Source: Bordetella parapertussis
Lineage (GTDB): Bacteria; Pseudomonadota; Gammaproteobacteria; Burkholderiales; SG8-41
Length of the DNA stretch: 52,080 bases
Assembly: GCA_945906935.1 (NCBI GenBank)
Contig: CAMDSO010000013.1
Location: forward strand, 1 to 52,080
Reading direction: 5' to 3'
In this document: positions 17,331-24,318 of the stretch, piece after piece
How the letters are laid out: each line of letters begins with the position of its first letter
Numbering within the stretch: the first letter of the stretch is position 1
Made by a program: the position numbers and the translations under genes
The notes under the pieces: generated by a model
What the model saw: the letters and a program-made list of their open reading frames with translations, nothing else
Told to the model about the DNA's origin: nothing
Databases searched by the model: none

Positions 17331-17837
17331 TTACTTAGATGGTGCGGTGGGTGCGGTGGGCGCGGCGGGTGCAGCCTTTGGCGTTTCTGTTTTGACCGGT
17401 GCGACCGGCGCCGCCTTGGTCGCTTCTCCTTTGACTGCTTCTGTCTTGGCCGCTTCTGTCTTGGTCGGTATTGCTTTGGGTTTCGTGGCGGGGATGGTCT
17501 CGCGCAATTGTTCGATCAAGCGAAACGCGCCGCCGACTACACTGGAGCTTGGGTTTTCCTTGCAGTATTCGTCAAGCTGGACGTAGAGCGCCTCGCCGGA
17601 GGGGAGTTTGCCGGTCGGTACCTGGCGCGCGGGGCTGGCGTAGTTGTGGCCGGAGACCAGGCCAAGTATCCAGAATTCATATTGCTGGCGGATGGCGTTG
17701 TTGCCCGCGTACTTTGACCAAGTGGCGCAGGCCGCGCTGTCGAACGGGAAAAAGATATTAATTTGTTGCTGGGCGCCGGCGGTGCCGCTGGAGAGTGCTA
17801 CAGCGCCGAGCAGCAAGCCTGTCATTACAGTGCGCAC
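17331..17837 (-). CDS. Small exported protein with Lys/Ala/Pro-rich tail
   Basis: A 168-residue secreted protein of unknown function. The start is probably GTG at 17837 (AGGA upstream), giving a signal peptide MRTVMTGLLLGAVALSSGTAG; an ATG at 17825 is the alternative. The folded part (about 25-110) has two cysteines and the pattern ACATWSKYAG, then FWILGLVSGHNY and LDEYCKENP. This resembles small periplasmic proteins of the HdeA or Rap1a/Tai type, but I am not sure of either. The last 45 residues are low-complexity repeats of KTEA, KAAP and TAPT. It lies downstream of the sensor kinase on the same strand, 133 bp away. Confidence 0.65.
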   Translation of the reverse strand: MRTVMTGLLLGAVALSSGTAGAQQQINIFFPFDSAACATWSKYAGNNAIRQQYEFWILGLVSGHNYASPARQVPTGKLPSGEALYVQLDEYCKENPSSSVVGGAFRLIEQLRETIPATKPKAIPTKTEAAKTEAVKGEATKAAPVAPVKTETPKAAPAAPTAPTAPSK

Positions 17838-17970
17838 GAGGATCGTCCTCCGTTTTTTCAAGCATGGAATCCTAGCAGGTTTGGACTGGGTCTGACGCCT
17901 GGCAAGCGCTGCGAACGGTTGCGGCGTTCGTCGCTGCCATTCGATCGGGCCCTTTATAGGGCACCGGTCT

Positions 17971-19275
17971 CTAACGCAGCGGCAGTTCGACCCGCGCTTC
18001 GAGGCCGCCGCCTGCGCGTGGCAGCAGTTGCACACGGCCGCCATGCATTTTTGCAATGCGGTCGACGATCGCCAGACCAAGACCGGAGCCACTGGTGCTG
18101 CGCGCCGTATTTAAACGCGTGAACGGTTGCAGCATACGTTCCGCGTCGGCCGCCGGGACGCCCGGCCCGCGATCGAGCACCGCGAGGCGGGCCTGCTTGT
18201 CGTGCAGCGAAGTTGCGATCACCACTTCCTGACTGCCATGGCGCAGCGCGTTGTCGACGAGATTGGTGAGCAGGCGCTGGATCGCCAGCGTTTTCAGGCG
18301 CATCAGCGGCAGACCGCCACATTGCGCGCTCACCGTAAGCCCCTGACGCTGGTAGCGTTCGACCACGCCTTGCACGATTTCATCGATGTCGGCATCGACA
18401 GCGTTGACGTTTTCACCGCCGACCCGCGCGAATTCAAGAAACTGGCTAATCACGGCGTCGATATCGGCGATATCCTGCACCATGCCTTCCATCAGCGAGG
18501 GGTCAGTTTTGTCACCGAGCATTTCGAGGCCGAGCCGGATGCGTGCCAGCGGCGTGCGCAGATCATGCGAAACGCCGGCGAGTAGCAGGGCGCGATCAGC
18601 GTCGAGCCGTTTGAGATCGGCCGACATCTCGTTGAAGGCGCGCGCCAGCGTGCGAATTTCGCGTGGCCCGTTTTCGCTGACCGGCGGCGGCGACTCGCCG
18701 CGTCCGATGGCCGCTGCACCGCCGGTAAGTTCACGCAGCGGACGATTAATGCGGGCAACGATCAAGAACGCCCCCAACACAGACAGTCCGAGCACCAGCA
18801 AACCCCAGCCCAGCCAGCGCAGTTGTTCGGTGCGTTCGACGCGTTCGCGCGGCAGGCTGACCCAGTACTCAATCTCGTCGATTTCGAAATTGACCCAGAT
18901 GTCCCGGTTGCCGCCGATGGCGACGAGCAGGCGTGTGTCGTCACCCAGCCGCCGCTGTAGCTCGGCGCCGAGGAGCCGCTCGAAGGGCCGGTTTGGCAGC
19001 AGTTCTACCGGCTCGTTTGGACTGTCAGCGTGCACATGGATCCCTTCCTGCTCGGCGAGATCGCGCAGCAGGTCAAAGCGTTTAGCGGGGTTCGCGGTGA
19101 TGAGGGCCGAACGCGTCAGATTGACCACGCTGGCGATTTGTTGGGCGACCTGCGCGGCGCGCGGCTCTCGTTCGAAGACGCGAAAAATCTGCAGCCAGGC
19201 GAAATTGCCCGCCACCAGCAACAGGACCAGCAACAGCATCGTGCGCCACAACAGGCTCTGCGGTAAAAACTTCAT
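17971..19275 (-). CDS. EnvZ-like sensor histidine kinase
   Basis: A 434-residue inner-membrane kinase with TM1 at about 10-30, a periplasmic sensor of about 120 residues, TM2 at about 153-174, a HAMP linker (RINRPLRELTGGAAAIGRGE) and then the kinase core. The phospho-acceptor is H237 in SHDLRTPLARIR. The N box is LLTNLVDNALRHG, with G1 in DRGPGVP and G2 in GSGLGLAIVDRIAKMHGG. It pairs with the OmpR-type regulator upstream on the same strand. Signal unknown; EnvZ homologues respond to osmotic or envelope cues. A 196-nt spacer separates it from the regulator. Confidence 0.93.
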   Translation of the reverse strand: MKFLPQSLLWRTMLLLVLLLVAGNFAWLQIFRVFEREPRAAQVAQQIASVVNLTRSALITANPAKRFDLLRDLAEQEGIHVHADSPNEPVELLPNRPFERLLGAELQRRLGDDTRLLVAIGGNRDIWVNFEIDEIEYWVSLPRERVERTEQLRWLGWGLLVLGLSVLGAFLIVARINRPLRELTGGAAAIGRGESPPPVSENGPREIRTLARAFNEMSADLKRLDADRALLLAGVSHDLRTPLARIRLGLEMLGDKTDPSLMEGMVQDIADIDAVISQFLEFARVGGENVNAVDADIDEIVQGVVERYQRQGLTVSAQCGGLPLMRLKTLAIQRLLTNLVDNALRHGSQEVVIATSLHDKQARLAVLDRGPGVPAADAERMLQPFTRLNTARSTSGSGLGLAIVDRIAKMHGGRVQLLPRAGGGLEARVELPLR

Positions 19276-19472
19276 TGCAGGGACAAACGTGCCAAATGCG
19301 ACCTCTGCGCCCTCTGCGACAAATGCGGCGAGTGAGGCGAGGCGTTGGTGGCGTCGCCGAAGTTAAGCGTCATGAAAGTCATGGGCACGCGCGCCTTGCA
19401 AATCGACGGTCGAGGCACGGCAAGATCGGCTTGGTTTGCCGCGTCAGCCCTCACGCCCGGCCTTTCAAACAC
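19272..19472 (-). CDS. Possible 66-residue ORF bridging regulator and kinase
   Basis: The whole spacer between the regulator and the kinase is open in one frame. A GTG at 19472 overlaps the regulator's TAG by one base, and the TGA at 19274-19272 overlaps the kinase ATG by four-base coupling (ATGA). The protein (MFERPGVRADAANQ...) has no recognisable domain, signal or membrane segment. It may be a real small coupling protein, or only an open frame that lets ribosomes run through to the kinase start. The sequence also contains a short 9-bp repeat array, which argues for non-coding origin. Confidence 0.3.
   Translation of the reverse strand: MFERPGVRADAANQADLAVPRPSICKARVPMTFMTLNFGDATNASPHSPHLSQRAQRSHLARLSLQ
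19297..19332. repeat. Four 9-bp direct repeats (TGCGMCNNN-like)
   Basis: Consecutive units TGCGACCTC, TGCGCCCTC, TGCGACAAA and TGCGGCGAG lie in the spacer between the regulator and kinase genes. They resemble the CTCTGCG-type short repeats seen in other proteobacterial genomes. They explain part of the unusual spacer. Confidence 0.5.
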
Positions 19473-20194
19473 TACTGACCGCCGTCCGGTACGAAGACGT
19501 AACCGAAGCCCCAGACCGTCTGGATGAGGACGGGCTTGGCGGGATCGTTTTCTAGCAGTTTGCGCAAACGCGAGATCTGCACGTCGATGGCGCGGTCGAA
19601 TGCGCCGAATTCGCGACCGCGTGCCAGTTCGGTCAGCTTGTCGCGTGATAGTGGCGACCGTGCGTGTTGCACCAATACCTTGAGCAGCGCGAATTCGCCG
19701 GTGGTCAAGGCGACTGGCTGGCCGGCGCGCGTCAGGCTGCGCGCCGCGAGGTTCAGGCTGAACTCGCCGAAGCTGACGATCTGCACTTCGCTACTCGGCG
19801 CGCCGGGTGGTTGCGCTGCCGGCGCACGACGCAGCACGGCCTGGATGCGTGCGACGAGTTCGCGCGGGTTGAAAGGTTTGGGCAGATAGTCGTCGGCGCC
19901 GACTTCAAGGCCGACGATGCGGTCGACGTCGTCGCCCTTGGCGGTCAGCATGATGATGGGTATTTTGTTGCCGAGGCCGCGCAGCCGGCGGCAGATCGAG
20001 AGGCCGTCTTCACCCGGCATCATCAGGTCGAGCACCATCAAGTCGTAGCGTTCGCGCGCCAGCCAGCGGTTCATGTCGGCGCCGTCGGTCGCGGCGCGTA
20101 CGTTGTAACCCTGCTCGCTCAAATAGCGGTTGAGCAGGTCGCGCAATCGCACGTCATCGTCAACGACGAGTATTCTGGTCTTGGTGTCAGTCAT
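19472..20194 (-). CDS. ompR: OmpR-family response regulator
   Basis: This 240-residue transcription factor has a receiver domain (1-125) with acidic pocket D12/D13, phospho-acceptor D56 (VLDLMMPGEDG), the LTAKGDD switch and K106 in YLPKPFNP. A winged-helix DNA-binding domain follows (about 140-236), with LTTGEFALLKVLV and the closing TVWGFGYVFVPDG. The sequence is close to the OmpR subgroup, hence the symbol, though the regulon is unknown. It stands at the head of the operon with the sensor kinase. A near-palindromic site 72-88 bp upstream may be an autoregulatory box. Confidence 0.92.
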   Translation of the reverse strand: MTDTKTRILVVDDDVRLRDLLNRYLSEQGYNVRAATDGADMNRWLARERYDLMVLDLMMPGEDGLSICRRLRGLGNKIPIIMLTAKGDDVDRIVGLEVGADDYLPKPFNPRELVARIQAVLRRAPAAQPPGAPSSEVQIVSFGEFSLNLAARSLTRAGQPVALTTGEFALLKVLVQHARSPLSRDKLTELARGREFGAFDRAIDVQISRLRKLLENDPAKPVLIQTVWGFGYVFVPDGGQ

Positions 20195-20265
20195 GGGCGC
20201 AATCCTAGACGCTTCATTTTTTCAATGCCACTGTTTTGTAATGGAATGTTAACCCGTGGTGCAGG

Positions 20266-20282
20266 TGAAACAATTTGTTACA
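20266..20282. promoter_or_regulatory. Putative OmpR-type box upstream of ompR
   Basis: TGAAACAATTTGTTACA is a 17-bp inverted repeat, with arms TGAAACA and TGTTACA differing at one paired position. It lies 72-88 bp upstream of the regulator ATG. The half-sites GTTACA and TGAAAC are like those in enterobacterial OmpR sites. The assignment is by resemblance only. Confidence 0.35.
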
Positions 20283-20380
20283 AAAGAGCCTGGATGGTAA
20301 AGCGGGTGCGGAAGGTGGCCGGCGTAATATTCGTCAACGCAGCCCTTTGCGTTGAGTGAAGCGCTGCGCCTGTTATGTAA

Positions 20381-20458
20381 TTGAGTTGTGTATTTGAGTT
20401 GTGTATTTGACGTGCGTATTTGACGTGCGTATTTGACGTGCGTATTTGACGTGCGAAT
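20381..20458. repeat. Six tandem copies of a 13-bp unit
   Basis: The 491-bp gap between ompR and the next plus-strand gene holds six uninterrupted 13-bp units: two of TTGAGTTGTGTAT, three of TTGACGTGCGTAT and one TTGACGTGCGAAT. A seventh decayed copy (CTGATTTGATT) follows. The two unit types suggest expansion of two local variants. Each carries TTGAC or TTGAG, similar to a -35 hexamer. The rest of the gap holds the OmpR-like box and a possible 42-residue ORF. Confidence 0.9.
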
Positions 20459-20540
20459 CTGATTTGATTAGGGGCGTTCGTTAATTACGTTAATGGTTCG
20501 CGTTGAGTTTGTCGTGCTTTTTGTTTCAACAGGAGTCGGT

Positions 20541-20669
20541 ATGAATAGTGTTCGTGCACCAATCGCAAAGAGCGCCTGTATGCGGCGGGCTGCGATGGTG
20601 GGCGCGCGTAATCGCATGGGGGCATCCTATAATCATCATTACGGCAGCCGTGTAGCGGCACCGTTTTGA
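20541..20669 (+). CDS. Possible 42-residue small ORF
   Basis: An ATG with AGGAG five bases upstream opens a 42-codon frame (MNSVRAPIAKSACMRRAAMV...AAPF) that ends 16 bp before the next gene, which has its own strong ribosome site. The product is basic and has no domain that I recognise. The good ribosome site and position are the only support, so it could be a leader peptide or chance. Confidence 0.3.
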   Translation: MNSVRAPIAKSACMRRAAMVGARNRMGASYNHHYGSRVAAPF

Positions 20670-20685
20670 TGGGAGAGGGAGACGC

Positions 20686-20955
20686 ATGCATAAGCTGTTA
20701 TGGGCGCTGGCGGTTTTGTTGATGTCGATGCTGTCGGCGATGCCGGTGGCGGCCGCGCGGCACGATGGTTTCGTGCGCACGCAAATGCAGCGCCATCCAC
20801 CGGATCGTTCGCAACCTCCGCCGCAACGCGATTATCGTCATGCGCCGCAACCTGATCGTGCGCCGCGCGACGGTCGCATGACCGATCAGGATCGGCGCGA
20901 TTTGCATCGTGATCTGGATCGCGCGAATCGCGAGCTCTACAAAGGTCGGCGCTGA
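20686..20955 (+). CDS. Small exported Arg/Pro-rich protein
   Basis: An 89-residue protein with a clear Sec signal peptide (MHKLLWALAVLLMSMLSAMP, then VAAA) and a mature part of about 65 residues rich in R, P, D and Q. It ends in a charged helix, MTDQDRRDLHRDLDRANREL. The closing motif resembles the ERRxLRRDxxxAxRELY tail of small secreted betaproteobacterial proteins of unknown function. The ATG follows GGGAGAGGGAG. It is followed 42 bp later by the cysteine-repeat protein on the same strand. Confidence 0.7.
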   Translation: MHKLLWALAVLLMSMLSAMPVAAARHDGFVRTQMQRHPPDRSQPPPQRDYRHAPQPDRAPRDGRMTDQDRRDLHRDLDRANRELYKGRR

Positions 20956-20997
20956 GCGAGCCGGTACGTCCCAGTCAAACCATCAAAGAGGAAAATC

Positions 20998-21519
20998 ATG
21001 AAACAAACCCTGCGTCTGGTTGTTACGTTCTTGATTACAGGCATGTTCGCCGTGGCGGCTGCGCAAGGGCTGCCCGGCGCTACTGTGAAAAAGGATGAGG
21101 GCGCCGCCAAGGACGCACCGAAGCGCGAGGCGGGTAAAGACAACTGGCGCGAGCGCTGCCGCAAGGATCCGCAGGAATGCGAAAACAAGAAGGCGGAAAT
21201 GCAGAAAAAGCGCGAGGAATGCCGCGCCAATCCGGATCAGTGCAAAGCCGAGCGCGCGGCGAAACGCGAGGCGCATTGCAAGGACAAACCGCAGGAATGC
21301 GCCGAGGCGCGTAAAAAAATGCAGGAAACACGCGAGCAGTGCAAAGCCGACCCGGAAAAATGCCGTGCCGAAAAAAAAGCGCAGCAGGAGGAACGCTGCA
21401 AGGCTGATCCCAAGCGTTGCGAGGAAATGAAGGCGCAGTTCGAAAAACGGCGCGAGGAATGCAAGGCGAATCCGGAGCAGTGCAAGGCACCGGGTGGGCG
21501 TAAGACTGAATCCAAGTAA
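20998..21519 (+). CDS. Exported protein of three exact 40-residue CX6C repeats
   Basis: A 173-residue protein with a signal peptide (MKQTLRLVVTFLITGMFAVA, cleavage near AAA-QG). The mature part is extremely charged and carries twelve cysteines at 54, 61, 75, 82, 94, 101, 115, 122, 134, 141, 155 and 162. Spacing repeats exactly as 7-14-7-12, so three 40-residue units each hold two CX6C pairs of the form C(R/K)x(D/N/K)PxxC. The pairs are separated by K/E-rich helical linkers. This suggests a rod of helices stapled by disulfides or a metal-binding periplasmic protein; neither is proven. A GAGG ribosome site precedes the ATG. I know no named family with this exact spacing. Confidence 0.8.
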   Translation: MKQTLRLVVTFLITGMFAVAAAQGLPGATVKKDEGAAKDAPKREAGKDNWRERCRKDPQECENKKAEMQKKREECRANPDQCKAERAAKREAHCKDKPQECAEARKKMQETREQCKADPEKCRAEKKAQQEERCKADPKRCEEMKAQFEKRREECKANPEQCKAPGGRKTESK

Positions 21520-21543
21520 GCGTTTTACAGGTGGCATATAGAC

Positions 21544-22935
21544 ATGGGTAAACACTGGCTGTTTCTGCTACTCGCCGCGCTGCCGCCAGGGGCGGCTGCG
21601 GCGCCGATGGGTTTTGACGAGGCTCGTCATCTGCTTAATCGCACCAGCTTCGCGGCGGGACTCAGTGACATTGAGTCCTATGCCAGACTGACGCGTGTGC
21701 AGGCGGTGGATCAATTGCTCGGCTTGACCGGGGCTTCGCCCGTGACGCCGCCGCCGTCCTGGGTTGGTGAGTATGAGTCGCCCGCGAAAATGCGCGATGC
21801 CAGTGAAGAGGAGCGCAAGCTTTTCCAGCGCCAGCAGTTTGTGAAGGGGGGCGAATTACGTGCCTGGTGGCTCACCGAAATGCTCGTCACTCCGTCACCG
21901 CTGACGGAAAAAATGGTGCTGTTCTGGCATAACCATTTTGTCTCCAGTCTGCAGAAAGTCCGCTCGCCGGTATTGATGTACCGCCAGAACCAGTTGTTGC
22001 GCAAATATGCGCTCGGCTATTTCGGCGACCTCTTGCACGCGGTGGCGAAAGATCCGGCGATGGTGGTGTATCTCGACAGCGCATCCAATCGCAAGGGACG
22101 GCCGAACGAAAACTTTGCGCGCGAGGTCATGGAGTTGTTTACCCTCGGCGAAGGACGTTACAGCGAGCAGGATGTCAAAGAGGCGGCACGCGCCTTCACG
22201 GGTTGGAGCATCGATCAGGAGCGCGGCGAATTTGTTTTCCGCCAACAGGCGCACGACGCGGGCGTGAAGAATATTCTTGGCAGTAGCGGAAATTTTGATG
22301 GCGATGCGGTGCTCGATTTATTGCTCGCCCAACCGCAGACCGCCGAATTGGTGGTGAGAAAACTCTGGCGCGAATTTGTTTCTCCGCAGCCCGATGCCGC
22401 CGAGGTGACGCGTATCGCGCGCATGTTTCGCGATAACCGTTACAACATCCGGGTGGCCCTGCGCGCCTTGCTGAGCTCTGATGTTTTTTATGCGCCGGAG
22501 AATCGCGCGGCCTTGCTCAAATCACCGGTTGATCTAATTGTCGGCAGCTTGCGCCAATTCCGCTTTGAAACCGGCGAGGTGACGCCCTTCGTCAACGCCT
22601 CGCGCCAACTCGGCCAGGATCTTTTCGCGCCGCCGAACGTAAAAGGCTGGCCGGGCGGGGAGGCGTGGATCAACAGCGCCACGCTGCTCAGGCGCAAACA
22701 ATTGCTCGAACGCCTGTTTCGCGCACAGGAAATGCGTCCGGTCGCAGCGCCGGGGCGTGCCGAGATGGATATCTACTTTGATAGCGAGCGCTGGTTGCAG
22801 CCCTTCGCGGACGTTGATGCACGCTTGATTAAAGTTGTGCTGGCCACCGATCCTGCTTCAAGTGTGGTGAGCACCGCACACGGCTTGCCGCGCATACGCG
22901 AGCTGGTGCTCGACCCGGCGTATCAACTCAAATGA
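21544..22935 (+). CDS. DUF1800 family protein
   Basis: A 463-residue exported protein with signal peptide MGKHWLFLLLAALPPGAAAA. The DUF1800 core follows: GFDEARHLLNRTSFAAGLSD, MVLFWHNHFVSS, NENFAREVMELFTLGEGRYS and DVKEAARAFTGWS, then LFAPPNVKGWPGGEAWIN. The function is unknown. Genes for this family almost always precede a DUF1501 gene, as here (33 bp gap), and the two are presumed to act together outside the cytoplasm. Confidence 0.92.
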   Translation: MGKHWLFLLLAALPPGAAAAPMGFDEARHLLNRTSFAAGLSDIESYARLTRVQAVDQLLGLTGASPVTPPPSWVGEYESPAKMRDASEEERKLFQRQQFVKGGELRAWWLTEMLVTPSPLTEKMVLFWHNHFVSSLQKVRSPVLMYRQNQLLRKYALGYFGDLLHAVAKDPAMVVYLDSASNRKGRPNENFAREVMELFTLGEGRYSEQDVKEAARAFTGWSIDQERGEFVFRQQAHDAGVKNILGSSGNFDGDAVLDLLLAQPQTAELVVRKLWREFVSPQPDAAEVTRIARMFRDNRYNIRVALRALLSSDVFYAPENRAALLKSPVDLIVGSLRQFRFETGEVTPFVNASRQLGQDLFAPPNVKGWPGGEAWINSATLLRRKQLLERLFRAQEMRPVAAPGRAEMDIYFDSERWLQPFADVDARLIKVVLATDPASSVVSTAHGLPRIRELVLDPAYQLK

Positions 22936-22968
22936 TTTTGCCTTCGACGGCATGGAGGACATCGCAGC

Positions 22969-24126
22969 ATGAATAGACGCGATTTTTTGGCGGCGGCCGG
23001 TGCCGCCACACTCACCGCCTGGCTGCCTGCGTCCGCACATGCCGCCGCTGCGGGGCGTTATGAAAACCTCTTGATTCTGATCGAGCTCAAGGGCGGCAAC
23101 GACGGGCTCAACACCGTCATTCCTTACGCCGACCCCTTGTATCAGAGCCTGCGTCCGCGTATCGCCATCCCGCGTGAGCAGGTGCTGCAACTCGACGCCA
23201 CCAGCGGCCTGCATCCGGCGCTGCAGCCGCTGCTGCCGCTGTGGGATGCGCGAGAACTCGCGGTGGTGCAAGGCGTTGGCTATCCGGCGGCCAATCTGTC
23301 GCACTTTCGCTCGATTGAGATTTGGGATACCGCCTCGCGCAGTGATCAATATCTGAATGAGGGCTGGCTGGCGCGGGCGTTTGCCGAGGCGCCGGTGCCG
23401 TCTGCATTTGCCGCCGATGGCGTGGTCGTTGGTTCGAATGAAATGGGGCCGCTGGCCGGGGCTGCCACGCGTGCGCTGGCACTGAATAACCCCGGTGAGT
23501 TTATGCGTCAGGCGCGGCTGGTCGGTAACGAGGGCGTTGCGCGTAATGGGGCGCTGTCGCATATCCTCAAGGTCGAACGTGATGTGAAGCAGGCGGCGGC
23601 CAATCTGGGTAATAATTTTTCATTGCGCAGCGAATTTCCGAACCATGCGCTGGGCAATGCCTTGAAGACGGCGGCGCAAGTGGTCGCCAGCAAGGCGGGC
23701 GTGGCGGCGATCAAGGTCTCACACAACGGCTACGATACTCATAGCGGACAACAAGGTAGACAACAGCGGCTGCTGCGCGAGCTGGCCGAGGGCATGGCGG
23801 CGCTGCGCACGGCGCTGCAGGAAAGCGGCCGCTGGGACAGCACCTTGATCATGACCTACTGTGAGTTTGGCCGCCGCCCGCGTGAAAACCAAAGCGGTGG
23901 CACGGATCACGGCACGGCCAACGCGCATCTGCTTGTCGGTGGCCGTGTGCGTGGCGGGCTCTATGGTGCGGTGCCGGCACTCGACCGCCTTGATGGCAAC
24001 GGCAACCTGCCTTTTGCCGTCGACTTTCGTGATCTCTATGCCACCACGCTGGATCGCTGGTGGGGGGTGAATCCTGCAGCGGTGCTCAACGGGCGCTATA
24101 ACCCGGTCGAATTCTTGCGCGCCTGA
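22969..24126 (+). CDS. DUF1501 family protein (Tat-exported)
   Basis: A 385-residue protein that starts with a twin-arginine leader, MNRRDFLAAAGAATLTAWLP, implying folded export. The DUF1501 domain (sulfatase/alkaline-phosphatase-like fold) shows LIELKGGNDGLNTVIPYADP, the LSHFRSIEIWDTAS block and YCEFGRRPRENQSGGTDHGT. No substrate is known. It is the second gene of a DUF1800-DUF1501 pair and is followed by a 192-bp gap. Confidence 0.92.
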   Translation: MNRRDFLAAAGAATLTAWLPASAHAAAAGRYENLLILIELKGGNDGLNTVIPYADPLYQSLRPRIAIPREQVLQLDATSGLHPALQPLLPLWDARELAVVQGVGYPAANLSHFRSIEIWDTASRSDQYLNEGWLARAFAEAPVPSAFAADGVVVGSNEMGPLAGAATRALALNNPGEFMRQARLVGNEGVARNGALSHILKVERDVKQAAANLGNNFSLRSEFPNHALGNALKTAAQVVASKAGVAAIKVSHNGYDTHSGQQGRQQRLLRELAEGMAALRTALQESGRWDSTLIMTYCEFGRRPRENQSGGTDHGTANAHLLVGGRVRGGLYGAVPALDRLDGNGNLPFAVDFRDLYATTLDRWWGVNPAAVLNGRYNPVEFLRA

Positions 24127-24300
24127 AGCGCTTGGGCAGGTCGGGGTTTCTTTAAAAAAAGCATTGTTTTGGCGGCTTTTCAGGCGGTGGAGGCCGGCTT
24201 TTACGACGCTTTACCCTGAATTCGGCTATGATTCGGTCACGGGAGGAACCCGGGGCTGCTGCCGAGCTCTTCGGTAAGCGTATGTAAGCATTGGAAAAAA

Positions 24301-24306
24301 TATAAT
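24301..24306 (+). promoter_or_regulatory. Perfect -10 hexamer 12 bp before an ATG
   Basis: TATAAT lies 12 bp ahead of the DGQHR-protein ATG at 24319. If used, transcription would start about 5 nt before the start codon, giving an almost leaderless mRNA, which fits the lack of a good ribosome site. No convincing -35 is seen at 16-18 bp spacing. Confidence 0.3.
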
Positions 24307-24318
24307 CGAAAGACTGCG

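Noticed and set aside
20381-20458. CRISPR-like array
   Set aside because: The units are contiguous 13-bp copies with no spacers, so it is a simple tandem repeat.
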